Part shown: piece by piece, positions 9,013-19,547 of the stretch | How the letters are laid out: each line of letters starts with the position of its first letter | Position numbering within the stretch: position 1 is the first letter of the stretch | Source: Arsukibacterium tuosuense | GTDB lineage: Bacteria; Pseudomonadota; Gammaproteobacteria; Enterobacterales; Alteromonadaceae | NCBI RefSeq assembly: GCF_900215315.1 | Contig: NZ_OBEB01000001.1 | Coordinates: forward strand, 372,001 to 436,000 | Reading direction: 5' to 3' | Length of the DNA: 64,000 nt | Notes under the pieces: model-generated | What the model was told of the DNA's origin: nothing | The model's input: the letters and a program-made list of their open reading frames with translations, nothing else | Database searches by the model: none | Translations under genes and position numbers: made by a program

Positions 9013-9801
9013 TTAGAAGTAACCCAGTAAACGACGCAAACCCGGCGCTGCATATTCAACCAATTGCTTTTGCATATCGGGCAATACTGAGGGTAACTCA
9101 ACTTTTTGTCCGGCCAGATTTTCGCGGTAGGTACCGCTTTGTTCTTTATCAGCGCCGGCTAAAACACGCTCCCGCCAGTCTGCTGGTAGCTCAGCTAAGC
9201 CCAGTGGCTGCAACAAGTCCGTAAAAAAATCTTCTGCCTGCGGGGTGTCCAGTTTTTTCAGATGAGTAATCACATCCTCAAAGCGCACTAACTTGCTGCC
9301 AGTACCTAACCAGGCCACTGCGTTATGCGTGTAAATTTCATTCAGGGTCGGTGCTTTCTGGTAAATACCAAAAATCATCATATTCAGCATTTGCTCTATT
9401 GATACTTTGCCGCCTTTTAAATGATCCATCGAGCCCTGAAAAGTATCAGACAGAAAAAAACGCGCCCGGGCCAGCACCCAGTCGTAAGGGTCACGGACAA
9501 TAACCAGTTGCCGGACATTTTTCAGGGCAATAGCTGAGCTGTCTGAAAACAATAAATGGCCCCAGCTAAGTTTCGGTTGCGCGGCGCTGAATGCGGCTAA
9601 ATGCTGGTGCAAAATAGGAATTTGAATAAACTGCTGATCATATTGTTGTACTACCGGCACAAACATTCTGAATATATTTTTCAGCAAGTGGGTTCCGCAT
9701 TTTGGTACGGAATTCAGGAACACCGGCTGTTTAAGCTCAGATTGCGAATAATTAGTATTAATATCATTTAACGTGTCGGGTTTGGCACGGATAGTAGGCA
9801 T
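9013..9801 (-). CDS. Sulfotransferase-family protein
   Basis: A 262-residue soluble protein. SVPKCGTHLLKNIF (residues 31-44) is the 5'-phosphosulfate-binding loop with its Lys34, and VIVRDPYDWVLARA (about 103-116) is the 3'-phosphate-binding block, so PAPS use is likely; a C-terminal RENLAG-type segment resembles the nucleotide-binding end of sulfotransferases. The acceptor is unknown. A GAGAG lies just before the ATG at 9799-9801. It is directly upstream of the halogenase on the same strand and downstream of the TonB receptor, separated from the latter by a hairpin. Confidence 0.82.
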   Translation of the reverse strand: MPTIRAKPDTLNDINTNYSQSELKQPVFLNSVPKCGTHLLKNIFRMFVPVVQQYDQQFIQIPILHQHLAAFSAAQPKLSWGHLLFSDSSAIALKNVRQLVIVRDPYDWVLARARFFLSDTFQGSMDHLKGGKVSIEQMLNMMIFGIYQKAPTLNEIYTHNAVAWLGTGSKLVRFEDVITHLKKLDTPQAEDFFTDLLQPLGLAELPADWRERVLAGADKEQSGTYRENLAGQKVELPSVLPDMQKQLVEYAAPGLRRLLGYF

Positions 9802-9903
9802 GTCACTCTCTTTTATTGTTCTTTATTTTTCACATTGAATCAGAGTAAAGCAACCAGAAAGGTTGAACTATGGTTTTACCCCGTTTGTGCCTGCGCTGTA
9901 AAT

Positions 9904-9931
9904 AAAAATGCCGACTTGCGTCGGCATTTTT
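9904..9931 (-). terminator. Rho-independent terminator after the TonB receptor gene
   Basis: Perfect 12-bp stem AAAAATGCCGAC / GTCGGCATTTTT with a TTGC loop. It lies 20 bases past the receptor stop codon. It separates the receptor from the sulfotransferase-halogenase pair; readthrough or a second promoter in 9802-9903 must feed the pair. Confidence 0.8.
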
Positions 9932-9951
9932 TAAGCTAACTCGAACTAGGA

Positions 9952-12897
9952 TTAGAACGAATATGACACATTCATAAACAAGCGGCGACCTAACCAGTCA
10001 TACTGACTGTAGAAAGCTGAAGTACCTAAACGGCTAACCCGCGCGCTAGCACTTACTTTAGGTGGCTCTTTATCAAACGCATTAGCCACACCAAAGGTGA
10101 AATCAATACCTGCATCGCTGAAGTCCTTAGTCACCGAGAATGCATGATAAATTACCGCATCAGCATCAACAACGATCCTAACGTCTTCACCACGATAGGT
10201 TGTGGTAATATTTTCACCATTTGACACTTCGCCTATGTAACGAGCTGTCCAGTTAAATGTCCAGTCTTCGTAGTCCAACGCAACTGATAAGTTACCCACA
10301 TCTTCTGGACTACCAACCTCACCGGTTCTGTCTGTTGGTTCACTGGTCGCAAATAATTGCTCTGAAGCTTCTAACTGCCGGGTATGCTGATAGGTCGCAG
10401 TTAACTGGCCTATTGGCGTATCTGTGGTATAACCTAGTTGTAAGTCGATACCACGGTTAACCTGAGTGGCAATATTCAGGTAACCACCACGCACATCAGT
10501 TATTCTTAAATCAGTTGGATCACGATCAAACTGGCTGCAAAGTGGTTCAGTACCAAAAGTGTCTGAAATATAACAGTTACCGACAATCTGACCTGCACTT
10601 AAATTGGTCACCTCACCAGTTATTTCAATATTAAAATAGTCAATTGACGCACTGAAATCAGCAAACTCAGGTAACCAGACTAAGCCAATGGTCTTCGCAA
10701 CTGAGGTTTCAGCTTCCAGCTGGCCCGCACCACCACCTGTGGTAACGGTAGCAGAAATAGCACCGCCACCGAAATCGGCCGGAATACCATCCGCCGCGCA
10801 GTTATCTGCCACTATCTCAAGAGTAGTCCCTGCTTCTAAGCCATCACCCCAGTTAATACAAGGGTCAATCGCCCGCTGGCCAACAAAACTGGTTTGGTTA
10901 TTAAGATATAGTTCAAACAACGCCGGTGAACGGAATGAAGTACCACGCGATGCCCGCAGGCGGAAGCCCTGACCAATCTGCCAGTTTAAGCCGGCTTTAT
11001 AAGTATTGTCACTGCCATAAGACGATACATCGGTATAACGACCGGAAACATTGAAATCCAACGCTTCTACCAAAGGCAGATCACGCAGCACCGGGATTTG
11101 GATCTCAGTATATACCGCCTTAGTATTATGTTTACCTTCGGTAATGCCAGCTGAAGTCTGGCCCCAGGTATTCGCACGCAGGGTTTCTACACCTGGGGTA
11201 TCTTTAATTGAATCGCGCTGGTAACTGCCACCTAATACAACCCCAACAGGACCGGCAGGTAATTCAAATACATCACCGGTGATATAACCTTCCAGTGTCT
11301 GCTGTTTATAAACAGTATTACCTGTTTGCTCACCAAACAGGAAATCCCGTACTTCACCGGTGATATTACCGGCCAGGAACTGCGGGTCTAACCAGGGTAC
11401 ATCGACACAAGGCACACCACGAATAGGGGTCACTTCACCAGCACAAGAACCGGAAGCAAAGTTATATGGCGTAATGGCATCTTCGTAAATTAAATCCGAC
11501 TGATAATCACCATCACTGTGGCTGTCCTGATAAGAAAGGTCCCAGAACCAGTTACCGAAGTCACCATTTAAGCCTAAGACAAAGCGACGATAATCAACAG
11601 TGATTTTATCACCTGAGTGATCGGTGATGGCCGTCGGACTTAACCACTGCGCCCCGGTCCAGCCGGCGCTTTGTGAGTCACCAGCGAAGAAGTCTTCGTT
11701 ATATTTATAGCTCCAGAACTGGCGGTAACCGTTAGTCTTGGTAGTACGACGGTTTAGCAAGGCTTCACCGTACAACATAACGCTGTCGCTTAGTTCATAA
11801 TCACCCTGAGCATAAGCAGTAATCAGCTCATTTTCCGGTGTTAACGTCTGCAAATCCTGAAATGGATGGTCAGCATTGGCTACCGCGTCAGAAGCGCGGT
11901 CATAGGCGACAGGGAACCAGCCTGGCGGCGTGACCATAAAGTCCGGATTAGTCGGATCTGACGCAAAACCCGGAATATAGTTAGCTAAATCACCATCGTA
12001 ATCATACTGGGCCTTGGCACCAGCCGGCACGTTGCCTCCCTCTCCCTGGTAATCATATAACCAGACATGGCCCCACAATAAATCATTACAATGATAATTG
12101 CCGGTACGCGGATCAATCGGGTCTGCCCGCTCACCTGTTGCCGGGTCAAAAATATAACGCTCGGCACAATTAAAGAAACTGCGCTGGCCCTGAGCCAGCT
12201 CTTCCTGCATTTTATAATCGCCCACTACCCGGAACGAGCCGCGGCCAAAAGTCCGGCCATAGGTAGCATTCAACTGGTAGTTTTCACCACCACTTTCGCT
12301 CGGTTGTGAGGTATTGAAGTTTACTGAACTATCATCGCCTTTTTTGGTAATAATATTAATAACACCGGCAACAGCATCAGAACCGTATAACGATGAAGCA
12401 CCATCTTTTAAGATTTCAATCCGGTCAATAGCTGATAGTGGCAGCACGTTCGGGTCAAATGAAGATACCTGACCGCGGGTACCGGCAGGGCCTGCCCGAC
12501 GACCATTTAATAAGATAAGAGTACGGTTGGCACCTAAGCCCCGCAATGAAATGCTTTCAGAGCCGGTACCACCTTCGGTTACGAAAGCAGTTGAAGCTGC
12601 AGCAGTGATCTGGTTAGAACCCGCTGCCACTGTAGAGTTACGTAACAATTCACCCAGGTTGCTGATACCCTGGCTGGCCGCGACACTGGCGTTAATAACT
12701 TCAATCGGCGCGGCCTGATCCAGACCATCGCTACGAATACGTGAACCGACCACCTGAATGCGTTCGGTTTTCTCTTCGGCTTTTTCTGTCTCATCGGTCT
12801 GGTCCTGCGCTTGCAGACTGAACATTGATGATGCCAGTACGCAGCTGACGGCAAGTGACAGTGGTTTCTTCCTGGTAAATGGAGCAAAATTTTTCAT
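9952..12897 (-). CDS. TonB-dependent outer-membrane receptor
   Basis: A 981-residue receptor. Signal peptide at residues 1-30 (K-rich start, SLAVSCVLASSMFSL, cleavage after LQA), a short acidic linker, then the plug with RIQVVGSRI as a TonB-box-like segment, and ILKDGASSLYGSDAVAGVIN as the plug core, followed by a long beta-barrel ending in an aromatic Phe (YSF) for outer-membrane insertion. Several paired cysteines in barrel loops suggest disulfides in extracellular loops. This receptor subtype is common in Alteromonadales and Sphingomonadales and imports polymers, peptides or aromatics; the substrate is unknown. AGGA eight bases before the ATG at 12895. The AT-rich leader at 12898-13080 contains a tandem TTATTATATT repeat (12919-12940). 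Confidence 0.96.
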   Translation of the reverse strand: MKNFAPFTRKKPLSLAVSCVLASSMFSLQAQDQTDETEKAEEKTERIQVVGSRIRSDGLDQAAPIEVINASVAASQGISNLGELLRNSTVAAGSNQITAAASTAFVTEGGTGSESISLRGLGANRTLILLNGRRAGPAGTRGQVSSFDPNVLPLSAIDRIEILKDGASSLYGSDAVAGVINIITKKGDDSSVNFNTSQPSESGGENYQLNATYGRTFGRGSFRVVGDYKMQEELAQGQRSFFNCAERYIFDPATGERADPIDPRTGNYHCNDLLWGHVWLYDYQGEGGNVPAGAKAQYDYDGDLANYIPGFASDPTNPDFMVTPPGWFPVAYDRASDAVANADHPFQDLQTLTPENELITAYAQGDYELSDSVMLYGEALLNRRTTKTNGYRQFWSYKYNEDFFAGDSQSAGWTGAQWLSPTAITDHSGDKITVDYRRFVLGLNGDFGNWFWDLSYQDSHSDGDYQSDLIYEDAITPYNFASGSCAGEVTPIRGVPCVDVPWLDPQFLAGNITGEVRDFLFGEQTGNTVYKQQTLEGYITGDVFELPAGPVGVVLGGSYQRDSIKDTPGVETLRANTWGQTSAGITEGKHNTKAVYTEIQIPVLRDLPLVEALDFNVSGRYTDVSSYGSDNTYKAGLNWQIGQGFRLRASRGTSFRSPALFELYLNNQTSFVGQRAIDPCINWGDGLEAGTTLEIVADNCAADGIPADFGGGAISATVTTGGGAGQLEAETSVAKTIGLVWLPEFADFSASIDYFNIEITGEVTNLSAGQIVGNCYISDTFGTEPLCSQFDRDPTDLRITDVRGGYLNIATQVNRGIDLQLGYTTDTPIGQLTATYQHTRQLEASEQLFATSEPTDRTGEVGSPEDVGNLSVALDYEDWTFNWTARYIGEVSNGENITTTYRGEDVRIVVDADAVIYHAFSVTKDFSDAGIDFTFGVANAFDKEPPKVSASARVSRLGTSAFYSQYDWLGRRLFMNVSYSF

Positions 12898-13088
12898 ATG
12901 GGCTTCCTGATAGTTTTCTTATTATATTCTTTATTATATTTTGCGGCGGCGACGGACAACGCAAATTTGCCAAAGTTCAACCGACACCTGAATCTATACT
13001 AGTGGCTGTCAGACGAATTGCAACGAAAAATTCAGCTTTGCCGGCCATTCAAACAGTAAAAGTTGCGATGTACCGGTAATTACCCATA

Positions 13089-13114
13089 AAAAAACCGCCC
13101 TCAGGCGGTTTTTT
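13089..13114 (-). terminator. Rho-independent terminator after sucCD
   Basis: AAAAAACCGCC / GGCGGTTTTTT with a CTCA loop, 19 bases beyond the sucD stop. Works on both strands in principle, but only sucCD runs into it. Confidence 0.85.
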
Positions 13115-13132
13115 CAGAACAGGTAATGGCTG

Positions 13133-14005
13133 TTACCAACCAGTAAGTTCTTTCAGGGCCTGGCCGATATCTGCCAGACTTTTTACGGTTTTAACACCGG
13201 CATCTTCCAGTGCAGCAAATTTCTCTGCTGCGGTACCTTTACCACCAGAGATGATAGCACCGGCATGGCCCATCCGCTTACCTGCAGGCGCGGTAACACC
13301 AGCAATGTAAGAAACTACAGGTTTAGTCACGTGCTCTTTAATATAAGCAGCCGCTTCTTCTTCTGCAGAACCACCGATTTCACCGATCATCACAATAGCT
13401 TCAGTTTTCGGGTCTTCCTGGAATAACTTCAGAATATCGATAAAGTTTGAACCCGGGATCGGGTCACCACCGATACCAACACAGGTAGACTGGCCGAAGC
13501 CGTGGTCAGTAGTTTGTTTAACCGCTTCATACGTCAGGGTGCCAGAACGTGACACTATACCGACTTTACCTGGCTTGTGAATGTGACCTGGCATAATACC
13601 AATTTTACATTCACCCGGCGTAATAACGCCCGGACAGTTAGGGCCAATCAGGGTAACGCCTAATTCGTCACACTTAACTTTAGCGTCCAGCATATCCAGG
13701 GTAGGAATGCCTTCAGTAATACACACAATTAACTGAATACCGCTATTTGCCGCTTCCAGAATTGAGTCTTTACAAAATGGTGCAGGTACATAAATAACAG
13801 ATGCCGTGGCGCCGGTAGCATCAACTGCTTCTTGTACTGTGTTAAATACCGGCAGACCAAGGTGCGTCTGACCGCCTTTACCCGGCGTTACACCACCAAC
13901 CATCTTGGTACCGTAAGCGATAGCTTGTTCAGAGTGAAAAGTACCCTGGGCGCCAGTGAAACCCTGACAAATTACTTTGGTATCTTTATTAATTAATACG
14001 CTCAT
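13133..14005 (-). CDS. sucD: Succinate--CoA ligase, alpha subunit
   Basis: A 290-residue subunit that binds CoA and carries the phosphohistidine intermediate in the step succinyl-CoA to succinate with ATP formation. The N-terminal CoA-binding Rossmann domain reads [20 protein letters not shown], and the active-site block [11 protein letters not shown] near residue 245 holds the phosphorylated His. The domain order and length equal E. coli SucD. It starts 10 bases after sucC stops and is the last gene of the sucCD transcript, which ends at the 13089-13114 hairpin. Confidence 0.98.
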   Translation of the reverse strand: MSVLINKDTKVICQGFTGAQGTFHSEQAIAYGTKMVGGVTPGKGGQTHLGLPVFNTVQEAVDATGATASVIYVPAPFCKDSILEAANSGIQLIVCITEGIPTLDMLDAKVKCDELGVTLIGPNCPGVITPGECKIGIMPGHIHKPGKVGIVSRSGTLTYEAVKQTTDHGFGQSTCVGIGGDPIPGSNFIDILKLFQEDPKTEAIVMIGEIGGSAEEEAAAYIKEHVTKPVVSYIAGVTAPAGKRMGHAGAIISGGKGTAAEKFAALEDAGVKTVKSLADIGQALKELTGW

Positions 14006-14015
14006 TACTTACCCC

Positions 14016-15182
14016 TTATGCCTTAGCCGCTGCTGCAACCACTTGCTTGGCAGCACTGGTTAAGTCTGTGTCAGCGATGATGTTTAAGCCGCTTTCAGAC
14101 AGTACTTTCGCGCCCAGTTCTGCATTGTTACCTTGCAGACGAACAACGACAGGTACTTTAACGCCGACTTCTTTTACTGCGCCAATAACGCCTTCAGCAA
14201 TCATATCGCAACGAACGATACCGCCGAAGATGTTAATAAATACGGCTTTAACCGCATCATCAGACAGGATAATTTTAAAGGCTTCAACTACCCGCTCTTT
14301 GGTTGCGCCGCCGCCAACGTCCAGGAAGTTAGCCGGTTGGCCACCGTGTAGTTTAACGATGTCCATGGTGCCCATTGCCAGACCGGCACCGTTTACCATA
14401 CAGCCAATGTCACCACCTAAAGCAACATAATTCAGTTCCCATGACGCGGCATGCGCTTCACGTGGATCTTCCTGTGATGGATCCTGCATTTCTTTTAATT
14501 CAGGGTGACGGTACAGGGCGTTGCCATCAATAACCAGTTTGGCATCTAAGCAGTGCAAGTCGCCAGCCGGGGTAATAACCAGTGGGTTAACTTCTAACAA
14601 AGCCAGGTCTTTTTCCTGAAACAGTTTCGCTAAACCCATAAAGATTTTAACGAACTGATTAATTTGCTTACCTTCCAGGCCTAATTTAAAAGCAAGATCA
14701 CGGCCCTGGTAAGGCTGAGCGCCAACCAACGGGTCGATAGCTGCTTTCAGAATTTTTTCCGGTGTTTCGTGAGCAACAGTTTCGATTTCCACGCCACCTT
14801 CAGTAGATGCCATAAACACGATGCGACGTGAAGCGCGATCGACTACTGCACCTAAATACAATTCCTGAGCAATGTCAGTACAAGGTTCAACCAGGATACG
14901 GCTAACCGGCTGACCTTTTTCGTCAGTCTGATAAGTTACCAGGTTCTTGCCAAGCCATTTCTCTGCGAAAGCCTTGATGTCTTCTTTGCTCTTAACCAGT
15001 TTCACACCGCCCGCTTTACCGCGACCACCAGCGTGAACCTGAGCTTTGACAACAAACATATCGCCGCCGATTTTATCTGCAGCTGCTACCGCTTCTTCTA
15101 CAGTAGCTGCGGCGATGCCTTTAGATACAGGCAAACCATATTGGGCAAACAGTTGCTTACCCTGATACTCGTGCAAATTCAT
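14016..15182 (-). CDS. sucC: Succinate--CoA ligase, beta subunit
   Basis: A 388-residue ATP-grasp subunit that, with SucD, forms the nucleotide-specific half of the enzyme. The N-terminus [16 protein letters not shown] is typical, [13 protein letters not shown] is the ATP-grasp glycine loop, and [15 protein letters not shown] is the conserved C-terminal block at the subunit contact. The length equals the E. coli protein. sucC has a hairpin before it (15278-15309), so it may be transcribed partly from a promoter in the 150-base gap upstream. Confidence 0.98.
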   Translation of the reverse strand: MNLHEYQGKQLFAQYGLPVSKGIAAATVEEAVAAADKIGGDMFVVKAQVHAGGRGKAGGVKLVKSKEDIKAFAEKWLGKNLVTYQTDEKGQPVSRILVEPCTDIAQELYLGAVVDRASRRIVFMASTEGGVEIETVAHETPEKILKAAIDPLVGAQPYQGRDLAFKLGLEGKQINQFVKIFMGLAKLFQEKDLALLEVNPLVITPAGDLHCLDAKLVIDGNALYRHPELKEMQDPSQEDPREAHAASWELNYVALGGDIGCMVNGAGLAMGTMDIVKLHGGQPANFLDVGGGATKERVVEAFKIILSDDAVKAVFINIFGGIVRCDMIAEGVIGAVKEVGVKVPVVVRLQGNNAELGAKVLSESGLNIIADTDLTSAAKQVVAAAAKA

Positions 15183-15277
15183 GGCTAATTTCCGTTCATT
15201 TGAATATGGAAGCTGCCCGTTATGGTGCAGCCTGATGTTTCGATCGGCGCATATTATAGTGCCAACCGGCGAAATAC

Positions 15278-15309
15278 AAAATGCTGTTGTCGTAAAACAA
15301 CAGCATTTT
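15278..15309 (-). terminator. Hairpin between sucB and sucC
   Basis: Perfect 13-bp stem AAAATGCTGTTGT / ACAACAGCATTTT with a 6-base loop, 20 bases after the sucB stop, with a U-run on the minus-strand side. It should end or attenuate sucAB transcription before sucCD. Confidence 0.75.
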
Positions 15310-15329
15310 TGTGCACTTTTTCTGAATAA

Positions 15330-16565
15330 TTAGATATCCAGTAAAATACGGGTTGGATCTTCCAGCAATTCTTTAATAGTTACCAGGAAGCCTACTGACT
15401 CTTTACCATCAATAATCCGGTGGTCATAAGACAATGCCAGATACATCATTGGCAGTATTTCCATCTTGCCATCGACTACCATGACCCGGTCCTGGATTTT
15501 ATGCATACCCAGAATGGCAGACTGTGGTGGATTGATAATTGGCGTAGACATTAATGAACCGAAAACACCACCGTTAGTAATAGTAAAGTTACCACCAGTT
15601 AAGTCATCCATAGACAACTTGCCATCACGGCCTTTTAACGCAATCTCTTTAATTGATTTTTCAATTTCAGCCAGGTTCATCTTGTCACAGTCACGCAGAA
15701 CCGGCGTTACCAGACCCCGTGGCGTTGACACGGCAATACTGACATCAAAATAATTATGATAAACAATGTCATCACCATCGATGGCAGCATTAACTTCCGG
15801 GAAGCGTTTCAGCGCTTCAGTCACCGCTTTAACATAGAAAGACATAAAGCCTAAGCGGATACCATGGCGCTTTTCAAACACATCCTGATACTGCTTACGC
15901 AAATCCATAATGGGCTTCATGTTCACTTCGTTAAACGTGGTTAACATGGCCGTAGAGTTCTTTGCTTCCAGTAAACGGTTAGCAATGGTTTTACGTAAAC
16001 GGGTCATCGGCACCCGCTTCTGGCTGCGATCACCACTAACCGCGGCAGGCGCTGCGCTACCTGAGCTGGCTTTACTGCTGCCGGCAGCGACAAATTTTTC
16101 AACGTCTTCTTTGGTTACCCGGCCGCTTTTACCTGACCCTTTGATTTTGCTGGCATCTAAACCTTTTTCTGAAATCATCCGGCGCACTGACGGACTTAAC
16201 GCGTCGTCGTTGCTATCATCTGATTTAGCATCAGCGCCGCTATCTGCTTTGGCATCTGCCTTTGCGTCATCTTTGCTGGCCGCTTTGTCATCTTTCTTAG
16301 CTGACGAATCTTCTTTCTTTTCGGCTGGTGCCGCACCAGCTTCCATTTTACCGATAACTTCTTCAGCTGTTACCGTTGCACCAGTGTCATGAATGATCTC
16401 ACCCATAACACCGTCAGCCTGGGCAACCACTTCAAGTACAACTTTATCGGTTTCAATATCAACTAATACCTGATCGCGTGTTACGGCTTCGCCTGCTTTA
16501 ACGTGCCAGGTGGCGATGGTTGCATCTGCAACAGATTCTGGAAGTACGGGTACTTTAATTTCCAC
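15330..16565 (-). CDS. sucB: 2-oxoglutarate dehydrogenase E2 (dihydrolipoyl succinyltransferase)
   Basis: A 411-residue E2 subunit of the 2-oxoglutarate dehydrogenase complex. One lipoyl domain (1-80) with ETDKVVLEV, Lys41 being the lipoylated residue; a linker of Lys, Ala, Asp and Ser repeats (about 82-122); the E3-binding domain ([20 protein letters not shown], about 124-158); and the catalytic domain ending with the active-site [11 protein letters not shown]. Start codon is GTG at 16563-16565, with AAGGTG five bases before it. It follows sucA by 67 bases. Confidence 0.98.
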   Translation of the reverse strand: MEIKVPVLPESVADATIATWHVKAGEAVTRDQVLVDIETDKVVLEVVAQADGVMGEIIHDTGATVTAEEVIGKMEAGAAPAEKKEDSSAKKDDKAASKDDAKADAKADSGADAKSDDSNDDALSPSVRRMISEKGLDASKIKGSGKSGRVTKEDVEKFVAAGSSKASSGSAAPAAVSGDRSQKRVPMTRLRKTIANRLLEAKNSTAMLTTFNEVNMKPIMDLRKQYQDVFEKRHGIRLGFMSFYVKAVTEALKRFPEVNAAIDGDDIVYHNYFDVSIAVSTPRGLVTPVLRDCDKMNLAEIEKSIKEIALKGRDGKLSMDDLTGGNFTITNGGVFGSLMSTPIINPPQSAILGMHKIQDRVMVVDGKMEILPMMYLALSYDHRIIDGKESVGFLVTIKELLEDPTRILLDI

Positions 16566-16632
16566 TTTTTCACCTTTTTACCGGTTAGTCTTATTTCGTT
16601 CAACCGGCCCGTATTACGAGCCGGACAATTTG

Positions 16633-19443
16633 TTATTTAATGGTCAGGGCGTCATTAACTAAAGCTTGCTGCTGCTTATTGTGCACTGACAGATACCCTA
16701 CCGCTGGCGATGATGATGCCTCGCGACCTGCATAAGTCAGATAGCCTGCTTTAGGAATTGCAGCGCGGAAATGGTGCTGGCTACAATACCAGGCTCCCTG
16801 GTTCTGCGGCTCTTCCTGACACCAGACGAAATCAGTAACATGCTGATACTGGCCAAGCACTTCCAGCATTTCGTCATGCGGGAATGGGTATAACTGCTCT
16901 ACCCGGACAATTGCAACGTCAGTTTGTTCGCGCTTACGCCGCTCTTCCAGCAATTCGTAGTACACCTTACCACTGCAGAACACGACCCGTTTTACATCAT
17001 CAGGCTTAATATCATCAATCTCACCAATGACGTTCAGGAACTTACCAGAGGCCAGCTCTTCCAGAGTTGAGGTAGCCTGAGGATGACGCAGCAACGATTT
17101 AGGCGACATGACAATTAATGGCCGGCGCATAGGACGCACAGTCTGTCGGCGTAACATGTTAAACACCTGAGCCGGCGTAGTCGGCACACACACCTGCATA
17201 TTGTGGTCTGCACATAACTGCAGAAAACGCTCCAATCGCGCAGAGGAGTGCTCCGGCCCCTGACCTTCATAGCCATGAGGTAACAATAGCGTTAAGCCAC
17301 ATAGGCGGCCCCACTTTTGTTCGCCTGAGCTTAAAAATTGATCAATAACAACCTGGGCACCATTAGCAAAATCACCAAACTGGGCTTCCCAGATCACCAG
17401 TGCCCGCGGTTCAGCTGTGGCGTAGCCATATTCAATAGCCAGCACCGCTTCTTCGGACAGCGCAGAGTCGAAAATCTGAAATGGCCCCTGCTCTTCGCTG
17501 ATCTTGTTCAGTGGTGTATAAGTACTGCCATCTTGCTGGTTGTGCAATACGGCATGACGATGGAAAAACGTGCCACGAGCCGAATCCTGACCAACAAAGC
17601 GGATCCGGCTACCTTCGGCTACCGTTGCTGCATAAGCCAGAATTTCTGCCATACCCCAGTCAATTTTTTTCTCGCCAGTCAGCATCAGCGCCCGGTCTTC
17701 GTAAACCCGGTTAACCTGGCGTTGTAATGTTATGCTGTCAGGCACCTTGATTGCTTTTTCACCGAGCGCAACCAGCTTTTCGACTGCCAGGCTGGCATCA
17801 TAGGTTGCATCCCAGTCATGACCGAGGAACGGCGTCCAGTCGACAGAAGGTTCAGTCATCGGCCGCCATTCATCTACAACACAATCGCCTTTATCCAGGG
17901 CATCCCGATAGTCGCTGATCAACGCCTTCACGTCATCTTCAGTACAAACGCCTTCTTCAACCAGCTTGCTGGCATAAATTTCGCGCGGTGTCGGATGTTT
18001 CTTGATTTTCTGGTACATCAACGGCTGAGTTGCATTAGGCTCATCAGACTCGTTATGGCCATTACGACGGTAACAGAACAAATCAATTACCACATCGCGT
18101 TTAAAGGTATTACGATAATCTACCGCTAATTGGGCGACAAATACCACCGCTTCAGGGTCATCACCATTAACGTGAAAAATAGGTGCCTGCACCATTTTAG
18201 CGATATCAGTACAATAGGGTGTTGAGCGGGTATCATCCGGATTTGAGGTAGTAAAGCCCACCTGGTTGTTAATCACCACCCGTACTGTGCCACCCACTTT
18301 AAAGGCGCGGGTTTGTGAAATGTTGAAGGTTTCAGCAACCACACCCTGACCGGCAAATGCAGAATCACCATGAATGGTAATCGGCAACGCCAGTGAGCCA
18401 TCAGTACAACCACGACGGTCTAAGCGTGCGCGCACCGAACCAATCACTACCGGATTAACAATTTCCAGATGCGATGGGTTAAACGCCAATGCCAGATGAA
18501 CGTTGCCGCCTTTGGTTTCAAAATCAGATGAGAAACCCATATGGTATTTCACATCACCGGCACCAACCACTTCATACTTACCGGCAAATTCGTCAAATAA
18601 GGTAGAGGGATTTTTACCCAGCACATTAATTAAGGTATTAAGACGGCCGCGGTGTGCCATGCCAATTACAGAATCTTTTGCGCCCTGCTCGCCGGCGCGG
18701 TGGATCATCGCTTTAAGCATCGGGATCATGGCGTCGCCGCCTTCCAGACCAAAACGCTTAGCACCCGGGAATTTAGAGCCTAAATATTTTTCCAAACCAT
18801 CGGCTGCAACCAGACCTTTCAGGATATGTAGCCGGGTTTCTTTGTCAAATACTGCACCTGACTGTGTACCTTCAAGCCGTTGCTGGATCCAGCGTTTTTC
18901 GTCAGTCGACACGATATGCATGTATTCAGCACCGATAGAACCACAATAGGTTTTTTCCAGTGCTTTATGCAAATCGCCTAATTTCATCGTTTCCTGACCA
19001 CTGGCGAATGATCCAACATTGAACTCGGTATCGTAATCAGCTTCAGACAAGTCGTGATAGGACAATTCAAGGTCGCGAACCCGTGGTTGCTGCCACAGAT
19101 TTAACGGGTCAAGGTTGGCGTGTTGATGCCCCCGAAAACGATAAGAATTGATAAGCTGCAACACTTTAACCTGACGTGTGTCAGTAGCATTGCCAGTATT
19201 AACAACCACCACTTCGCGATGTTTGTTACGGGCTAAATCGGCAAATTGCTGACGGATATCAGCATGTCGAATTTCAAGATCGACCCCATCGATTTTTGGT
19301 AGACCGGCGAAAAACTCTCGCCATTCGTCACCAACACTGGTGGGCTCTGCTAGGTAGGATTCATAGAGTTCATCCACATAGGCCATGTTACCACCGCCAA
19401 GATGTGAAGACTCTAACCACGCCTTCATTACACCTTCGTGCAT
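16633..19443 (-). CDS. sucA: 2-oxoglutarate dehydrogenase E1
   Basis: A 936-residue thiamine-diphosphate enzyme that decarboxylates 2-oxoglutarate and passes the succinyl group to SucB. The start MHEGVMKAWLESSHLGG matches the E. coli N-terminus (933 residues). The block GMAHRGRLNTL and the ThDP region with HGDSAFAGQGVV and RRNGHNESDEP are intact, and the C-terminal acceptor domain ends with YAGREASSSPAVGY. AAGGG lies just before the ATG at 19441-19443. It is separated from sdhB by a strong hairpin. Confidence 0.98.
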   Translation of the reverse strand: MHEGVMKAWLESSHLGGGNMAYVDELYESYLAEPTSVGDEWREFFAGLPKIDGVDLEIRHADIRQQFADLARNKHREVVVVNTGNATDTRQVKVLQLINSYRFRGHQHANLDPLNLWQQPRVRDLELSYHDLSEADYDTEFNVGSFASGQETMKLGDLHKALEKTYCGSIGAEYMHIVSTDEKRWIQQRLEGTQSGAVFDKETRLHILKGLVAADGLEKYLGSKFPGAKRFGLEGGDAMIPMLKAMIHRAGEQGAKDSVIGMAHRGRLNTLINVLGKNPSTLFDEFAGKYEVVGAGDVKYHMGFSSDFETKGGNVHLALAFNPSHLEIVNPVVIGSVRARLDRRGCTDGSLALPITIHGDSAFAGQGVVAETFNISQTRAFKVGGTVRVVINNQVGFTTSNPDDTRSTPYCTDIAKMVQAPIFHVNGDDPEAVVFVAQLAVDYRNTFKRDVVIDLFCYRRNGHNESDEPNATQPLMYQKIKKHPTPREIYASKLVEEGVCTEDDVKALISDYRDALDKGDCVVDEWRPMTEPSVDWTPFLGHDWDATYDASLAVEKLVALGEKAIKVPDSITLQRQVNRVYEDRALMLTGEKKIDWGMAEILAYAATVAEGSRIRFVGQDSARGTFFHRHAVLHNQQDGSTYTPLNKISEEQGPFQIFDSALSEEAVLAIEYGYATAEPRALVIWEAQFGDFANGAQVVIDQFLSSGEQKWGRLCGLTLLLPHGYEGQGPEHSSARLERFLQLCADHNMQVCVPTTPAQVFNMLRRQTVRPMRRPLIVMSPKSLLRHPQATSTLEELASGKFLNVIGEIDDIKPDDVKRVVFCSGKVYYELLEERRKREQTDVAIVRVEQLYPFPHDEMLEVLGQYQHVTDFVWCQEEPQNQGAWYCSQHHFRAAIPKAGYLTYAGREASSSPAVGYLSVHNKQQQALVNDALTIK

Positions 19444-19484
19444 TTAGTTTCCCTTATTTCTGAGCACCTGGAAAAAAGTAGCAA

Positions 19485-19521
19485 AAAAACCGTCATTTCG
19501 CTCGCGAAATGGCCGGTTTTT
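19485..19521. terminator. Hairpin between sdhB and sucA
   Basis: A stem made of AAAAACCG / CGGTTTTT outside and CATTTCG / CGAAATG inside, with small internal bulges and a CTCG loop. It lies 26 bases after the sdhB stop. It should split the sdh transcript from sucA, or act as an attenuator or 3' stabiliser. Confidence 0.7.
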
Positions 19522-19547
19522 CAAACATTAACTAAAATAAGGGCGCA

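Noticed and set aside
17338..18949. Plus-strand open frames of 103-148 codons across sucA
   Set aside because: Antisense to a conserved 936-codon gene; no protein family signature seen; low-complexity Ser/Pro-rich translations.
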